A stretch of 64,000 nucleotides of DNA from Verticillium longisporum. Lineage: Eukaryota > Ascomycota > Sordariomycetes > Glomerellales > Plectosphaerellaceae. The notes under the pieces were generated by a model that saw only the letters and a list, made by a program, of their open reading frames with translations, was not told the origin of the DNA and did no database searches. A program made the position numbers and the translations under genes. Shown here piece by piece: positions 63,598-64,000 of this stretch. The stretch spans positions 2,604,001-2,668,000 of the forward strand of contig JAETXT010000007.1 in NCBI GenBank assembly GCA_019188255.1, in the 5' to 3' direction. The stretch's first letter is position 1; every line of letters starts with the position of its first letter.

Positions 63598-63945
63598 CTA
63601 GTCCAAACATGAAATCGCCTCAAGGTTCGGCAAAGAAGATGTACCCGTTCTATGCAAGCCAAAGATGAGGCTCCAGTCACTATCGCCTCTAAACGGCTTT
63701 TCACTCATCTTCCGACGGCAGCTCGCCCTCGTTCTTGCCATTGAGTCTCTCGACGGCGGCATAAGTGCGCTCCAGTTGCAGATCGTTCCGCGGGTTGGCG
63801 CCCACGAGCGTCGCATTGACTGTGGCCCCAACGTAAGTACGAGGTCCGGAGGTCAATTTTGACGTCCCCAAAACGGCGAAAGCTGGGCGCCGCATCGAGT
63901 ACAACGTCCGATATGGGGTTCAGAAAGTCTTTCTATTGTTCGGGT
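63598..63945 (-). pseudogene. decayed C-terminal end of a neutral ceramidase gene
   Basis: Three minus-strand fragments in different frames line up in the order of a ceramidase C-terminal domain: SDVVLDAAPSFRRFGDVKID (about 63848-63912), YVGATVNATLVGANPRNDLQ followed by TYAAVERL (about 63730-63838), and GDSDWSLIFGLHRTG (about 63645-63690). The frames are broken by one indel at a TT pair near 63837 and by a TGA at 63701-63703. A TAG also lies in frame upstream of SDVVLD. Neutral ceramidases hydrolyse ceramide at the cell surface or in the medium. The rest of the gene would lie to the right of the window. The naming rests on motif memory (VGANPRN-type), so it is moderate. Confidence 0.5.
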
Positions 63946-64000
63946 GAAGAGGGCCGGTCTCCTGCATACGCATTGGGTATAATGGTTCGCTGAGAGGTAA

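Overview
The window is nuclear DNA of a filamentous ascomycete, most likely a sordariomycete. The genes are spaced out on both strands and interrupted by short introns (46 to 226 nt, mostly 50 to 90, nearly all GT...AG). Several products are diagnostic: an Rsp5/HulA ubiquitin ligase, a VTC1 chaperone, a Zn2Cys6 regulator, a WSC-domain protein, a QutR-like protein and a complex I PSST subunit. No bacterial operon, CRISPR array, rRNA or convincing tRNA was found. I could not fix the genus.

Layout. 0-11.9 kb is mostly gene-poor, with one QutR-like (quinate-repressor-type) gene on the minus strand at 4.3-6.5 kb. 11.9-18.9 kb holds a divergent extracellular pair: a secreted six-hairpin glycosidase ending in nine Cys-rich repeats (minus), and a damaged secreted WSC/subtilase gene (plus). 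19.2-26.7 kb is a housekeeping block: an MFS vacuolar-type transporter, mitochondrial complex I NDUFS7/PSST, and the Rsp5-type HECT ligase. 30.1-38.1 kb carries a nuclear poly(A)-binding protein, an Hv1-type proton channel, a small Cys-rich GPI-type protein and an AHC1-like zinc-finger protein. 42.9-52.3 kb carries a Zn2Cys6 regulator, an Alba-fold protein, VTC1, a Tctex-type dynein light chain and an F-box protein. 53.1-53.7 kb is a clean MITE with 61-bp terminal inverted repeats. 54.0-63.1 kb carries a GT31-type glycosyltransferase, a SAP-like multi-pass membrane protein and a cytochrome P450. The right edge holds the decayed C-terminal end of a neutral ceramidase.

Two themes cut across the genes. 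First, at least eight positions in otherwise conserved genes need a single base gained or lost, nearly always in a homopolymer run, to restore the frame. Because essential genes such as NDUFS7 are hit, this looks like systematic assembly error rather than decay. The WSC/subtilase gene and the ceramidase end carry further lesions that such errors cannot explain. Second, a TACCTA/CCTAGG palindromic motif recurs in many intergenic regions.

The most novel-looking item is the glycosidase with a tandem array of about 40-residue, six-cysteine modules. Two of the modules sit on their own exon or exon end. The gene is transcribed away from the damaged WSC/subtilase gene.
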